DNA from: a virus
Virus record (IMG/VR): IMGVR_UViG_3300037485_002668
Span: 1-64,000 of that record
Strand: one strand, 5' to 3'
DNA length: 64,000 bases
The position numbers and the translations under genes were made by a program. Within the stretch, counting starts at the first letter, position 1; every line of letters starts with the position of its first letter. Shown here piece after piece: positions 48,735 to 58,191 of the stretch. The notes under the pieces are model-generated. The model saw nothing but the letters and a program-made list of their open reading frames with translations. It was not told the origin of the DNA and ran no database searches.

Positions 48735-49148
48735 TCAGGTTACTTTGAAATTCGGGGGGACTTCGTGCCAGACCGTGTTATCCTGGGGAAGTCCTGTGGA
48801 ACGATTTTCGTCCTGAAATTGGATTAAGGGGGGAGGATTGCGCACGCCCTGGAGGTGCGCCATGCGAGCACCGAGCGCGTTCACGTAGTTCGCAAACAGT
48901 TTCGGATAATGTTTCAGCAACGTATCCAGCAACGATTCAAACATCAATTCCGAAGGGTTGCGATTGGGTAACGCATTGATCATAAATTCACGGCGCAGCG
49001 GGTCGGCTAAATCACGGTCCAGGTCGGGATCAAACATCCCCTTATAATGCCAACGCTGAGCGGCCAAATCGCGCAGAATTATTTCGTCGCGTTCGGTTCC
49101 GCTGAAGAGTTTTTTATTGCGTCCTTTTTCGCCTGGTATAAATCCCAA
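48735..49148 (-). CDS. tail assembly chaperone T domain (reached by -1 frameshift)
   Basis: 137 codons open from 49148 in the -1 frame relative to the upstream gene and overlapping it by 70 nt. The junction heptamer at 49109-49115 joins the two frames as ...AIKK-LFSGTERDEIILRD. This gives a G-T fusion product covering 48735-49636, as in lambda-type siphophages. Its own ATG at 49148 has no binding site. The T part would contact the tape measure, encoded just downstream after the HNH gene. Confidence 0.75.
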   Translation of the reverse strand: MGFIPGEKGRNKKLFSGTERDEIILRDLAAQRWHYKGMFDPDLDRDLADPLRREFMINALPNRNPSELMFESLLDTLLKHYPKLFANYVNALGARMAHLQGVRNPPPLIQFQDENRSTGLPQDNTVWHEVPPNFKVT

Positions 49149-49636
49149 AGCTTGGTATATTGCGACAGCAATAAATTACTCAATTCCATATCGGTTTTAA
49201 CCCAGGCTTCCACCTCGGCCAAATCCTGGCGGCTGGGGAATAACGGCTGGTCTTCCATGGTTTTCAAAAAACGGGGAATAATTTTCTGCATGGAAACCAA
49301 CATCGACATATTTTCCGCGATTTGTTCCGCCCGATTTACGGGCTTGGACTTTTCCATATTCTCACGGGATTTTGCATCCGTGATGCGTTCGAGCCGTTGC
49401 CGCCATTCCTTTTCATTCACCGGCACGTCTTCGAAACCCTCGGCGCAGGCCAGGGCGTATTCACGTTCCCGAACATAGGTTTGTTCGCGTAAAATGTCGG
49501 TCATATCCAGACCTGAAATTTTGACCGGCACGGATTTATCGTTACCCGATTCATCTTTACCGAGCGGCCAGTCGAAAATAACTTCAATTTTTTTTTGTTG
49601 CTGCGCGTCGCGAATTAATTGCAGGGTGGTACTCAT
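49079..49636 (-). CDS. tail assembly chaperone G
   Basis: 185 residues, helical and charged (VREREYALACAEGFEDVPVN and NRAEQIAENMSMLVSMQKII). It holds the unfolded tape measure during tail building. The size, position between the tube protein and tape measure, and the slippery site near its 3' end all fit gpG. ATG overlaps the upstream stop. Confidence 0.78.
   Translation of the reverse strand: MSTTLQLIRDAQQQKKIEVIFDWPLGKDESGNDKSVPVKISGLDMTDILREQTYVREREYALACAEGFEDVPVNEKEWRQRLERITDAKSRENMEKSKPVNRAEQIAENMSMLVSMQKIIPRFLKTMEDQPLFPSRQDLAEVEAWVKTDMELSNLLLSQYTKLWDLYQAKKDAIKNSSAEPNATK
49109..49115 (-). other. slippery heptamer A-AAA-AAC for -1 frameshift
   Basis: On the minus strand the G frame reads ATA AAA AAC TCT. 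The heptamer A AAA AAC allows both tRNAs to slip back one base with full or near-full pairing, and the new frame continues through the T domain for 120 codons. No strong downstream stem was confirmed by eye. Confidence 0.8.
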
Positions 49637-49992
49637 GATACAGTTTCCTTTGGTTTGGGGGTGTCTTGTTTTTCAGTTGTTTCTGGTTCATGTTTTGGCG
49701 TTTGGCCAGTGGGTTTAATTTCATTTCTGGCGATACTGAGCATTTTGTTACGATAGTACTGATAATTCAGCTCAAAAATAGCGAAGGCGGCTTCTTTGAT
49801 AGGAGTGCCATCCTTAGCAGTCAAAATAATATGCAATTGAGACTCGGTAGGCAAAGAAGCGCCTTCGTATAATGCAATCGCCGTCCCTTTATGGTCGCGC
49901 GTAAACGAAGTAGGCTCAATTCCCAGCAGCGTTTTCACCGCGGCGATATAATGGAAATCGGTTTCGGGAATACTATTTTTTCCGTAATTCAT
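49633..49992 (-). CDS. hypothetical tail protein
   Basis: 119 residues, first half alpha/beta (LLGIEPTSFTRDHKGTAIAL), second half with a Lys/Pro/Thr-rich tail. Its stop overlaps the chaperone start by 4 nt. It may be a minor tail or chaperone-linked protein. No family recognised. Confidence 0.58.
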   Translation of the reverse strand: MNYGKNSIPETDFHYIAAVKTLLGIEPTSFTRDHKGTAIALYEGASLPTESQLHIILTAKDGTPIKEAAFAIFELNYQYYRNKMLSIARNEIKPTGQTPKHEPETTEKQDTPKPKETVS

Positions 49993-50033
49993 TTTTTTTG
50001 CTTTCTGTTTGTTTTTAAAAAGTCAGTTAGTTT

Positions 50034-50822
50034 TTAGGTATGCAGTTTCGGATAAAATACCTGCACTTCAGACGCGGCTTCGGGGGCGGTGGTAATGGTT
50101 AAAGTCGTGCCTGTTACCGAAGCGCCTGATTTAATAAAGGTACCGGTATCTTCCGTGCTTAATTTTTTCTTCAGACTGGCCAGCTTGGTATAATCGAACT
50201 GGGTATTATACAGCGCGGCGCTAACGCAAGCCACCGGGGTGGAACTTAAGGTAAACGTGGTGGTGCTGCCAGAACCCGTGTATTTATCGTAAACCATTTC
50301 ATAACCGGTCTTTAAAATCCAGGGTTTGGATTCGGTATAGAATGGAATTACGAAATCGGCGGTATCCAGCGGATGATCCACGGCCGGGGATTGAATGACC
50401 AGGTCTTCAAAAACCACCGTGTATAAATGGGTCAGGTTGTCGAAATCCCGAACGATACATTCCAGGTGGATTTGCGGTAATTCATTATCGACCAGGAGGT
50501 TCAGACCGTAAGTGGTGGAAGTGCTAATGCCGAATAACTGCGCCAGCACGTCCAGCGACTTGCCTTGGTAACAGGTAAACGAACCCGTCCACAAGGGACC
50601 GCGTTTGTAACGTCGGGAACGGTCGCCGCCGCCCTGGTGGAACAATTGGGCTTCGGACTGAAATGACGGGGCGCCGATATTGATATTCAGGATATAGCTC
50701 AAATTCGTCCAGACGACCGGGGCCAGCACGGACGCCTCCACGCGGACAAAGCGGTTTAACGTAAATTTATGACTTGGCTGTGCCGATTGTGGGACAATCG
50801 ATAATTGATCAGTAGTTGCCAT
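50034..50822 (-). CDS. probable major tail tube protein
   Basis: 262 residues, beta-rich (FTLNRFVRVEASVLAPVVWT, TYGLNLLVDNELPQIHLECI). It lies just before the chaperone pair, the standard place for the tube protein. The C-terminal ~90 residues (SGSTTTFTLSSTPVACVSAA) look like an added beta domain exposed on the tail. ATG after AGGAGA. Confidence 0.68.
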   Translation of the reverse strand: MATTDQLSIVPQSAQPSHKFTLNRFVRVEASVLAPVVWTNLSYILNINIGAPSFQSEAQLFHQGGGDRSRRYKRGPLWTGSFTCYQGKSLDVLAQLFGISTSTTYGLNLLVDNELPQIHLECIVRDFDNLTHLYTVVFEDLVIQSPAVDHPLDTADFVIPFYTESKPWILKTGYEMVYDKYTGSGSTTTFTLSSTPVACVSAALYNTQFDYTKLASLKKKLSTEDTGTFIKSGASVTGTTLTITTAPEAASEVQVFYPKLHT

Positions 50823-50834
50823 TTAAAAATTCTC

Positions 50835-51323
50835 CTAAGTTAAGAGATTGAGATCAAATTCAAGGCGGAACTGTTTGGTAGTTGAATCTTTGGTAATCCA
50901 GCGCGGGCCGGTCAAATTTTGCATCCGAATCCCTTGCGCAATCAAAGACGTATTGGTATAAGCAGTTCCGTAGTAATTTATATTGTATTTTATGCCATAT
51001 AATGTTTGTGGATTGGTAAATGTCGTAATAATTGAATTTGAAATCATGGCAATTTCGTTAATACCGCCACATTTATTTTCGTCCCAGCAACCCAGCGTGA
51101 CCGACCACCAATGACCGGCCAGGCCCGCCTGATTTTCACGGGCCGCGCCCATGCGATAGGGCGGTTCGATATAAATTAACGGTTTCGCAATGGAAAAATA
51201 TTGCGTTTCCGGGTAACCTTCAATCGGTTGCCAGCGTGACCAGGGGGCAGACGCGGTTAACTTTTCAAACAGCCGCAGCAGGTTCAACTGGGTATCGAGA
51301 ATTTCATAACCGGAACGAATCAT
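50835..51323 (-). CDS. probable tail terminator protein
   Basis: 162 residues, alpha/beta (IDTQLNLL-like helix at the start, TKQFRLEFDLNLLT at the end). It lies between the HK97-gp10-like gene and the tube gene, matching the tail terminator position. Four-nt overlap with the upstream gene. Confidence 0.58.
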   Translation of the reverse strand: MIRSGYEILDTQLNLLRLFEKLTASAPWSRWQPIEGYPETQYFSIAKPLIYIEPPYRMGAARENQAGLAGHWWSVTLGCWDENKCGGINEIAMISNSIITTFTNPQTLYGIKYNINYYGTAYTNTSLIAQGIRMQNLTGPRWITKDSTTKQFRLEFDLNLLT

Positions 51324-51772
51324 GGATTAGCCCCTGGGTTAACGGGCTGACCCTGGAAAATTTTGTTCAGCGTATTGGTCCAGGTCGTCAGCACGTGATC
51401 CTTTACATCCCGGACTGAGTCGACAATAAAACGACGCGGCTGAATGCCTTTCAAGCCTTCGTGAACATCGACATTATGCGGCGCAATGCTCCCCTTACTG
51501 GACACTGTCCATTCCGAGGCACTGATACGCTCCTTTTTAATCGAATTCACCAACATGAAACGGCGGCGGGGGATTGGAATTTGGCCAATCCGGGGATCAT
51601 CCCGGCCCGACACTTTCGGATCAATTGCGGGGCCGGTGACGAATTGCAGGACTTTATCCTTGACCACCTGAGCGCCCCAATTGACCAAAGACGCCTGGAC
51701 GACGGGCAAATTTTTCCGTAACAAGTCCAGACGTTCCTGCCATGAGCGGGTATCAAAAGACGGGTCAGGCAT
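51320..51772 (-). CDS. HK97 gp10-like head-tail protein
   Basis: 150 residues. The pattern V-x-W-G-A-Q-V-V at the start, then APHNVDVHEGLKGIQPRRFI and a C-terminal helix, matches the HK97 gp10/neck protein family with its H-x-x-x-V-H-E-G and R-R-F-I elements. It joins head completion proteins to the tail. Confidence 0.75.
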   Translation of the reverse strand: MPDPSFDTRSWQERLDLLRKNLPVVQASLVNWGAQVVKDKVLQFVTGPAIDPKVSGRDDPRIGQIPIPRRRFMLVNSIKKERISASEWTVSSKGSIAPHNVDVHEGLKGIQPRRFIVDSVRDVKDHVLTTWTNTLNKIFQGQPVNPGANP

Positions 51773-52259
51773 ATTTAATCATTCCTACAATTTGGGCGGC
51801 TAACGAATTGGCGAGACGCAAGTCCAACACTCTTTTGATACGATAATTGGAACTATTGTACGCCACGTAAACCGTCCGTTCGTCATCCACATAACCAGAC
51901 AGATCTACAAACACGCCGCTGGTATTACATGTGCCATTTAAAATCAATTCATATTTTAGAAATTCACCAATCGATTCCTGCTTGTACAAAAAATTACTGA
52001 TCATCGATTTTTCGTAAACAGAAATTGCGGGGTCATGAAAAAATGCTTTAATGGCGGTGGTGGTAGTCGTGGCGGCAATTTTCCCCGTGCCCAGGCAATC
52101 TTCAGCCAACGGAAACAGGCGATGATATTCCGGGTCGTAACGGGGAAAACTGGTGTTCTGACTGCGGTACGTCATGCAAGGGCAGGTCGTACCGGTTTTT
52201 ACCACCAGATTTGCGCTGGCGCCGTAGTTCAATAAAAATTCGATCCATCGGGTTTGCAT
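51765..52259 (-). CDS. head completion protein
   Basis: 164 residues from MQTRWIEF; a GTG 15 nt upstream would overlap the previous gene. Alpha/beta with CPCM near residue 25. Its place between the connector and gp10-like genes suggests a stopper or neck role. Confidence 0.55.
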   Translation of the reverse strand: MQTRWIEFLLNYGASANLVVKTGTTCPCMTYRSQNTSFPRYDPEYHRLFPLAEDCLGTGKIAATTTTTAIKAFFHDPAISVYEKSMISNFLYKQESIGEFLKYELILNGTCNTSGVFVDLSGYVDDERTVYVAYNSSNYRIKRVLDLRLANSLAAQIVGMIKYA

Positions 52260-52264
52260 GGTGA

Positions 52265-52732
52265 TTACGCCCACAACGAATAATTGGTGGTGGAATAATC
52301 GATTTGAGTCGAATCATAACCATCGGGTTCGTAATCACTGCCGCCCGAAAACGAAATATAACAACGGGAAAGCTTTACCCCGGCGGCGGATAAATCGTCT
52401 AAAATTTCCTTTTCAATCTCTTCGATTAAAGCTACGCGATCCTTCACGGAGACGGTAATCGGATTGAACGGACCAATTAAAAACAGACTTTCTTCGGGCG
52501 CATACGCCAACACACGCGCGGCGCAGATACCAATTTCCGCGGCGTCAATTAAAACCTGCTGATACGCGGCGAGACTGGCGTAAGTTACCGAACCACGCGC
52601 GAGCCAGGAATCCGTCTTGGCCTCAGCGTAGGGGATATATGCCTTTGAATTCAGCGTGGTATCATCGAGCTGCGTGGTGTTCAGCTTGCGTAATCGCTGC
52701 CGAACTTCCGTCGGGGTAATGCGATAAGCCAT
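52265..52732 (-). CDS. head-tail connector (gp6-like)
   Basis: 155 residues, helical N-terminal ~100 (YRITPTEVRQRLRKLNTTQL, AAYQQVLIDAAEIGICAARV). Helical adaptors of this size follow the capsid gene in many siphophages and form the ring below the portal. ATG overlaps the upstream stop (TAATG). Confidence 0.65.
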   Translation of the reverse strand: MAYRITPTEVRQRLRKLNTTQLDDTTLNSKAYIPYAEAKTDSWLARGSVTYASLAAYQQVLIDAAEIGICAARVLAYAPEESLFLIGPFNPITVSVKDRVALIEEIEKEILDDLSAAGVKLSRCYISFSGGSDYEPDGYDSTQIDYSTTNYSLWA

Positions 52733-53034
52733 TACACTTCATTCTCTAAATTTTCAGTTTGTTTCCGACCGCGGCCAGGCTTGACGGGGGGACTCGTGGT
52801 ATTAGGCATCCCGGCCAGCGATTCCGTGATGGATTGAAGCTCATCATTTTCCGCATAGCGCAGGATTTTGGCCACGATTAACCCATTCCAGAACTGAGTG
52901 GCCGGGACTTCATAAACCCGTTTCGGATTTTCCTTAAATTGTTTTTCGGAAATATCCAGCACAAATTCATTTTCAACATCGTAGCGGAACGTCCATTCCA
53001 ACGCCACAACGCGCATTTTCGTAGGTGTTTTCAT
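52732..53034 (-). CDS. small head protein
   Basis: 100 residues: MRVVALEWTFRYDVENEFVL, then VYEVPATQFWNGLIVAKILR and a Lys/Arg-rich C-terminus. Similar short proteins lie between capsid and connector genes. No confident family. Confidence 0.58.
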   Translation of the reverse strand: MKTPTKMRVVALEWTFRYDVENEFVLDISEKQFKENPKRVYEVPATQFWNGLIVAKILRYAENDELQSITESLAGMPNTTSPPVKPGRGRKQTENLENEV

Positions 53035-53101
53035 AAAAAACCTTTTTTTTTAGTGTTAAAATAAAGTTAAAATAAATGCGGGCCGGAGCCCGCGGATTCG
53101 A

Positions 53102-54199
53102 TTAACTATGGGTATCCAGACAGCTTAGGCCGTTTTTATCGATCACGTGCATGGCAACGCGTTTCGAAATCACATAGCGTTCCTTTTGCTTTTCGATAAT
53201 CCGATCAGTTTCGGTTAACAGCATGTTGTCGTTGGTGACATACCCTAACGCTTCGTCATCGGTGCCGAAAATACGGTCGGACGTCACGGTCGAGGTATCC
53301 CATTCGTAAAACGTGGGTAACTGAATACTGGTAAAGCCCCACTGTACGGGTGGATTGTTCATTTTAACAAAAGCCGTCCACCAGAGTACGCCCATGGCTT
53401 TCACGCCCAGACAGTTGCTGACGATATACGGTTTCGGCGGCTTCGTGGCAAATTCCACAATATCGCCTTCCACGATAATATCATTAGTGGCTACCGTAGC
53501 CGTGTTCCCAGCAGGGAGGCCGTTGCTATTGGCAGTATTGTCACCATTGATAATCATGTAAACCATATTATCGGTTTCGGTAATCGCGATTTGCTGACCC
53601 ACGCGCTGCAATACAGTGGCAACTAATGGTAACGGAACGTCTTTAATTTCTTCATAATTGAACAGAAATTGTTTACCGTATTTTTGCAAATTGACGGTCT
53701 GTTCGCTGACGGCCATGGTCACTGAGGGGAATTCCCCACCCGCGCCAACCACCGCGAACGTCCGCTGCGCTTCGGTGTCATCCAGGTAAACCTTTTTGTA
53801 AGACATACCTTTGATGACAGTATAATTTTTAATAAAAACCTGGGTCAAGCCCATTTTCATCGCGCCGGCGTAAACCTGCAACGACACATATTCCGCGAAC
53901 AGGGTCGTGGTGGCGGAGGTGGAGAAAAACTTTTCCACCGGGTCGGCATAATTTCCAAACGCGTTGACGCCGTAATATTTAATAATTTCTTCAATCGCCG
54001 TATCAGGTACGGGCTGATTCGATTTACGCAACTGATGTTTCAATTGATAAATTTCAAAGTTTGACTTTTGAGAATACAAAGATGGGCCGATGGCCTTTTC
54101 ACGTTGATTCTCCAGCCAAACACGCAGGGGGTAGCCTTCCATTGCGGCTTGGGTATAGACCCCTTTATCGAGGTTGAGAGATTTAATCCAATCTGACAT
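53102..54199 (-). CDS. major capsid protein
   Basis: 365 residues with HK97-fold features. A helical N-terminal ~65 residues may act as a scaffold-like delta region. Then FFSTSATTTLFAEYVSLQVY, GMSYKKVYLDDTEAQRTFAV, a spine-helix-like stretch LPLVATVLQRVGQQIAITET, and a C-terminal YVISKRVAMHVIDKNG. It follows protease/scaffold and decoration genes in the order seen in HK97-like phages. ATG after AAAGGA. Confidence 0.85.
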   Translation of the reverse strand: MSDWIKSLNLDKGVYTQAAMEGYPLRVWLENQREKAIGPSLYSQKSNFEIYQLKHQLRKSNQPVPDTAIEEIIKYYGVNAFGNYADPVEKFFSTSATTTLFAEYVSLQVYAGAMKMGLTQVFIKNYTVIKGMSYKKVYLDDTEAQRTFAVVGAGGEFPSVTMAVSEQTVNLQKYGKQFLFNYEEIKDVPLPLVATVLQRVGQQIAITETDNMVYMIINGDNTANSNGLPAGNTATVATNDIIVEGDIVEFATKPPKPYIVSNCLGVKAMGVLWWTAFVKMNNPPVQWGFTSIQLPTFYEWDTSTVTSDRIFGTDDEALGYVTNDNMLLTETDRIIEKQKERYVISKRVAMHVIDKNGLSCLDTHS

Positions 54200-54223
54200 G
54201 GTAATTTATTCCTTTCAAAAAGA

Positions 54224-54682
54224 TTAGATAATAATGTGAACGTAATTAGTGGGCTCATCTTTGGCGATAACCGCGCCGGGGTTGCCGGACGTACCGCATT
54301 CCACATACATATAAGTGGAGCCATTTACCTGGAACGGGTCTTTCAGAACAATCGTACCGCCGGTATAGGGCAGGCACAGAATGCGGGTACAGGGACGCCA
54401 GTTGCTGGCTTTATCGGTATACCCCCAGAGATCGACCGTGAAACGATAAGTATGATAATTGTCCTCTTCCACGTTAGTGATAATACCGTCCGGGACTGTA
54501 TCATTCGGACAGTCGCTGATTTCCCAGTTGGTCGCATAGGTTAATTTAATTAATTTTGAATGCTTGACCAGCGTTTTGGCAGCAATCAGCGCGGCGACTT
54601 TCGTATTCAAATCCGAGTCGCCATAAGCGGTAATTTCGAGCGATTGACCAAACCAGCCATTCGCGCCGATATTTTCGGGCAT
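54224..54682 (-). CDS. capsid decoration-like protein
   Basis: 152 residues, beta-rich, rich in Gly/Thr near the end (STYMYVECGTSGNPGAVIA). It lies between the protease/scaffold and capsid genes, where lambda gpD-like cement proteins are encoded. ATG after AAGGAGG, a very strong site, consistent with a high-copy product. Confidence 0.62.
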   Translation of the reverse strand: MPENIGANGWFGQSLEITAYGDSDLNTKVAALIAAKTLVKHSKLIKLTYATNWEISDCPNDTVPDGIITNVEEDNYHTYRFTVDLWGYTDKASNWRPCTRILCLPYTGGTIVLKDPFQVNGSTYMYVECGTSGNPGAVIAKDEPTNYVHIII

Positions 54683-54691
54683 GTTGCCTCC

Positions 54692-56617
54692 TTAAATAAT
54701 AGATTTGCTCAAATTGGTTTGTACGGCGGGCGCCGAGGACTTTTCAAGGTTCGGCGTAATTTTTGATTGCGGCGGATGTTCTTTTTCATAGGCGGAACTG
54801 AATGACGCGTGCAGGTCTAAAAGTTCAGTCAGCGCCATTTTCCCAAAAACCGTTTTGCGGGTGGCAACCAGTTCGGGATTGGTGTGGTCGAACATATTTA
54901 ACAGACCGGCGAACGTCACCGTAGAATTTACCATTTCTTTGCGAAAAACGTCCAGCGCCGCGACCTGTTTCTTAATTTCCGGGAGGGGCTGGTCGGCAAA
55001 AATCTGATTCATTTCGGATTGAAAAGACTTGAGGGCAGTCAATTCCTGTTGAACTTGCTCGGGTGAAATGCCAGGGAAGGCTTTTTCAAAGTTGGCTTTG
55101 AACTCTTTGGCAGCGTCCCGCTCGGTAATGAGCATGGCAGCAGACTTCGTAATTTCGTCCAACGCGGCCGTAAAATTCGGTTCCGTCAACTCGAATTCAC
55201 GTTCCTGGATATTCAGAGCGGGAAGTGATAATTTCATCACGACTCCTGTATTAGTTAATGATTTTTCTTCTTTGGCTTTATGCGCCAAAAGATGATTTTC
55301 AGCTTTTTTTCTTAAATCTTCGGTAGAAACATTGGAACTTACAGCTTTAACCTGACCCATGCGCGCCAGCGCGTTATTGAAATGCGAGGCGTCCAGCGTG
55401 CCGCCGGTACCAGCGGCGCCATTGCCTTTGGCGTGATGGGGTAAATGGCGGGCATTGCGGGGGGCGGTCAAACCATCGGCGTCTTTATCCAGGCCGGGTT
55501 CGACGGCGGCAAAACAATTGTCTTCCAGGGTATTAATATAGGCGGCTGACCACTGGGCTTTTTCGGCATCGGGGGTGACGCCGGCGGCGGCCAGGTCGAA
55601 CATTTCGTAATAGTAGGCCAGGGGATCAAAATCGGGCGGGGGGGGTTTAACGGCGGGCGGAGGCATTTCTTTAGCGACACTGGACAGGGATTCCAGGGTG
55701 CGGGCGACCACGGTTTGAATTAACGTTTCAGGGAAATCAACGCCAGGGAAATAACTTTTGGTAACCTGCGCCGCGATTTGAGCGCCGAGGCCGACACTGG
55801 AAGTTTCCAGACATTCGACTTCAGCGGCGTCGGAATTTTGAAATTCACAAAACATTAATTTAGGGTTGTCGCTGTTTTTCTCATAAATTGGTTTGTAGAC
55901 AGGGACCGTAAAGCCGACGCTCAAATATTTATTGATTCCCATATCAATTAAGCGACATTCCGTTTTTTCATCTTCCGTCACGTTGGATTTATAAAATTTA
56001 GCCGTGGCGAAATAAATCGCGCCGTCCAAAGATTGAATAAACTGAAGACGTTCTTTAAAACCTTTTTTAGTACGGCCGGGGATCATAGCCAGGGCTTCGT
56101 CAACCGTATACGCTTTTAATTCCGAATGATAAAAAAGCCCATCGCCAGGATTAATCCGGTCATGACCCGTCAATTTTCCTTTGCCTACCAGGGTATCTGA
56201 CAAAGATTGCAGCGCGTCTTTACGGAAACGATCGGCGGCGCGGTCGGGAAAATTATTGGCGACCTGAGTTTCCCAGGTACGAACCATTTCGGGGGTAATT
56301 TTATCCGGACGCGGCATAAAACTTTTAATAATTTCCCAATCCGTTTCAGTAACGTCCGTACCTTTAATCTGAAGGTCAAACGTTTTATCAATTCGTGAAT
56401 TGGGAATGAAATCTTTTTTCGCATCTAGCATAGCGACATACTCCAGGCAATCGTTGGCGGAGGTGAAATAGTTACGAAATTCGGCGGCGTCAGGCGAGGT
56501 TCCTTTGGCGAATTGAATATGGCGACCGGGTTTGGTGATAATACCTTCAAAGTTTAGCGGGGGGCCATAATAATCGTCAAAATAGAAATACCGTTCAGTC
56601 GATTCGATTAAACGCAT
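54692..56617 (-). CDS. prohead protease-scaffold fusion
   Basis: 641 residues. The first ~300 resemble a phage prohead serine protease (GHDRINPGDGLFYHSELKAY, LDGAIYFATAKFYKS, INKYLSVGFTVPVYKPIY, EVECLETSSVGLGAQIAAQV). An Ala/Pro-rich linker follows. About 350-440 is a phage-specific region (YINTLEDNCFAAVEPGLDKD, ARHLPHHAKG, HFNNALARMGQVK). The C-terminal ~180 residues are helical and scaffold-like. It matures and shapes the capsid. Catalytic residues cannot be fixed by eye. Confidence 0.72.
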   Translation of the reverse strand: MRLIESTERYFYFDDYYGPPLNFEGIITKPGRHIQFAKGTSPDAAEFRNYFTSANDCLEYVAMLDAKKDFIPNSRIDKTFDLQIKGTDVTETDWEIIKSFMPRPDKITPEMVRTWETQVANNFPDRAADRFRKDALQSLSDTLVGKGKLTGHDRINPGDGLFYHSELKAYTVDEALAMIPGRTKKGFKERLQFIQSLDGAIYFATAKFYKSNVTEDEKTECRLIDMGINKYLSVGFTVPVYKPIYEKNSDNPKLMFCEFQNSDAAEVECLETSSVGLGAQIAAQVTKSYFPGVDFPETLIQTVVARTLESLSSVAKEMPPPAVKPPPPDFDPLAYYYEMFDLAAAGVTPDAEKAQWSAAYINTLEDNCFAAVEPGLDKDADGLTAPRNARHLPHHAKGNGAAGTGGTLDASHFNNALARMGQVKAVSSNVSTEDLRKKAENHLLAHKAKEEKSLTNTGVVMKLSLPALNIQEREFELTEPNFTAALDEITKSAAMLITERDAAKEFKANFEKAFPGISPEQVQQELTALKSFQSEMNQIFADQPLPEIKKQVAALDVFRKEMVNSTVTFAGLLNMFDHTNPELVATRKTVFGKMALTELLDLHASFSSAYEKEHPPQSKITPNLEKSSAPAVQTNLSKSII

Positions 56618-56623
56618 TTAGCA

Positions 56624-56953
56624 TTAGCGCTCCAGCGAAGGGATATCGGCGGTATCGGTAGTTTTTATGGCGGTTGGATTGGCATGAGTGACAATGGGTT
56701 TAAATTTTATTTTTTTTGGCGGGAAGGGCGGTGCTATTTTTTCAGGTTCGGGTTCAGAGACGGGTATTACTTTTGGCGGGAGGATCAATTCGGGCGGGGG
56801 TGGTTGGACAGGAAACAGGTCTTTGCGTTCCTTTTTCAATTTGGCGATGGCGGCTTCGGTTTCGAGTTCGAGTTGGCAGGGGGCGCAGTGAGTCCAGGGT
56901 GATTTGCCGGCGTGGTCGAACTCTTTTTTACAGCGTTTACAGAAGTCGAGCAT
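56624..56953 (-). CDS. zinc-ribbon and Pro-rich protein
   Basis: 109 residues. CKRCKKEFD and CAPCQLEL bind one zinc, followed by a Lys-rich helix and a Pro/Glu/Lys-rich tail (PPPPELILPP). It lies next to the protease/scaffold gene. Function unknown. ATG after AAAGGA. Confidence 0.58.
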   Translation of the reverse strand: MLDFCKRCKKEFDHAGKSPWTHCAPCQLELETEAAIAKLKKERKDLFPVQPPPPELILPPKVIPVSEPEPEKIAPPFPPKKIKFKPIVTHANPTAIKTTDTADIPSLER

Positions 56954-57057
56954 GTGAATTCCTTTCGGAAAAAAGTAAGATTCAAAGGCTTTAATTTAAA
57001 TAATACGTAAAAGTTCCAAATTTTTACACTTTCTGTAATTTGGCCGTCAATCATAAG

Positions 57058-57078
57058 TCCACCCAGGCGGGCTGGGAG
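57058..57078 (-). repeat. late-operon hairpin repeat
   Basis: CTCCCAG, loop CCCGC, CTGGGTGG on the minus strand, then ATGATTGACGG. It lies 100 bp ahead of the zinc-ribbon gene at 56953, where the late operon resumes beyond the plus cassette. Confidence 0.7.
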
Positions 57079-57212
57079 GGGGAAAGTTTTTTTCGTGGAT
57101 TTTAAAAATATTTTTATGGTGAAAAGTGAACGGGGCGTTAGTGTTTGGGGCTATTGGGGGTAAAAAAATGGTAGAAAAACGGGGGTCTTTGGAAAATAAT
57201 CTAAGAAAAGAC

Positions 57213-57241
57213 TTGACTTTTTAGATTTTTATGCGTATATT
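57213..57241 (+). promoter_or_regulatory. promoter of the plus-strand cassette
   Basis: TTGACT, 17 bp and TATATT with ATGCG before the -10. It starts the cassette 54 bp before the first gene. The 56954-57294 gap otherwise holds only the hairpin repeat. Confidence 0.83.
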
Positions 57242-57294
57242 GTTAATGTAATAAGGAACGAAAGTTCACTGAAACCAAAAAGAGGAGCAAAACC

Positions 57295-58191
57295 ATGAAA
57301 ATCGAACGAACAATCAAAAATGAAAAAGTAGAAATAGCAGTTTTCTACTTTCACACCATTCGCAATACAAACCAAATCATTGTACATCTGAATTCTGCCT
57401 GGTTTGAAAAAGAAATCATCGGCGAATACTTTTCCGAATATCAGGGCAAAAAAGGCGTTATTCGCATTGATTCTTTTGAAAACAAAAATACGATACGCTT
57501 GCGAACACTGACTGGGACTCCTGAGAAACAAACGATGGCTTTTTTGGTTTCCCCTGAGATGTCAAGTGAATTACAAGCGGCTTCATATAATTTTTTAAAA
57601 GCCAAAGAAGATAAAGAAAATCGAGAGAAGGCGTTCCTTGCTACATTAACAATCGAAAATTCAAATTTAATAGCTTATCATCAGGGTGCTGGGGATTATT
57701 CAAGCGACTCGGTTTATCTTTGTACGAAATATGAATTTGAAGGCGAAACAGGTCGCAAATCTTTTGACCTGACGAAAAGCCAAACCGAACATCTGTATGC
57801 GTTTACAGTCAAGTTTGCGCCAAACAATTTATATTATGATACTTACGAAGTAGAGCTTAACGAAACGCAAAAAGCCGAATTACTTGCCCTTTTGAATGAA
57901 GGCAAAAAAGAAGATGACGCTATTCAAGATGAAAAGAATCGTTACAATTTAATGAGTGAAAGTGGGAAACGGTTTTATCAGGCGCATAAGCAAGCAAAAA
58001 AGATGATGGCCGAATATGAAGGGTTAACTTATCGTTATTGTTTCGCTAATTGCCTGAGTGAGATAATTAAGATTCAAAAATTTAACAAGTTTCGCGATGC
58101 TCAGGCAAAAAAAGGTTTGGGTCAATGTTGGGAATGTGGTTGCTGGGTTCCTTTTAAACAACTGGACGAAACGGGTTATTGTGGATGCTAA
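57295..58191 (+). CDS. hypothetical protein with C-terminal Cys cluster
   Basis: 298 residues, Lys/Glu-rich. N-terminal beta strands, a long helical middle (LNETQKAELLALLNEGKKED), then CWECGCWVP and CGC at the very end, which could form a zinc site. It is first in the cassette. ATG after AGAGGAGC. No family recognised. Confidence 0.65.
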   Translation: MKIERTIKNEKVEIAVFYFHTIRNTNQIIVHLNSAWFEKEIIGEYFSEYQGKKGVIRIDSFENKNTIRLRTLTGTPEKQTMAFLVSPEMSSELQAASYNFLKAKEDKENREKAFLATLTIENSNLIAYHQGAGDYSSDSVYLCTKYEFEGETGRKSFDLTKSQTEHLYAFTVKFAPNNLYYDTYEVELNETQKAELLALLNEGKKEDDAIQDEKNRYNLMSESGKRFYQAHKQAKKMMAEYEGLTYRYCFANCLSEIIKIQKFNKFRDAQAKKGLGQCWECGCWVPFKQLDETGYCGC

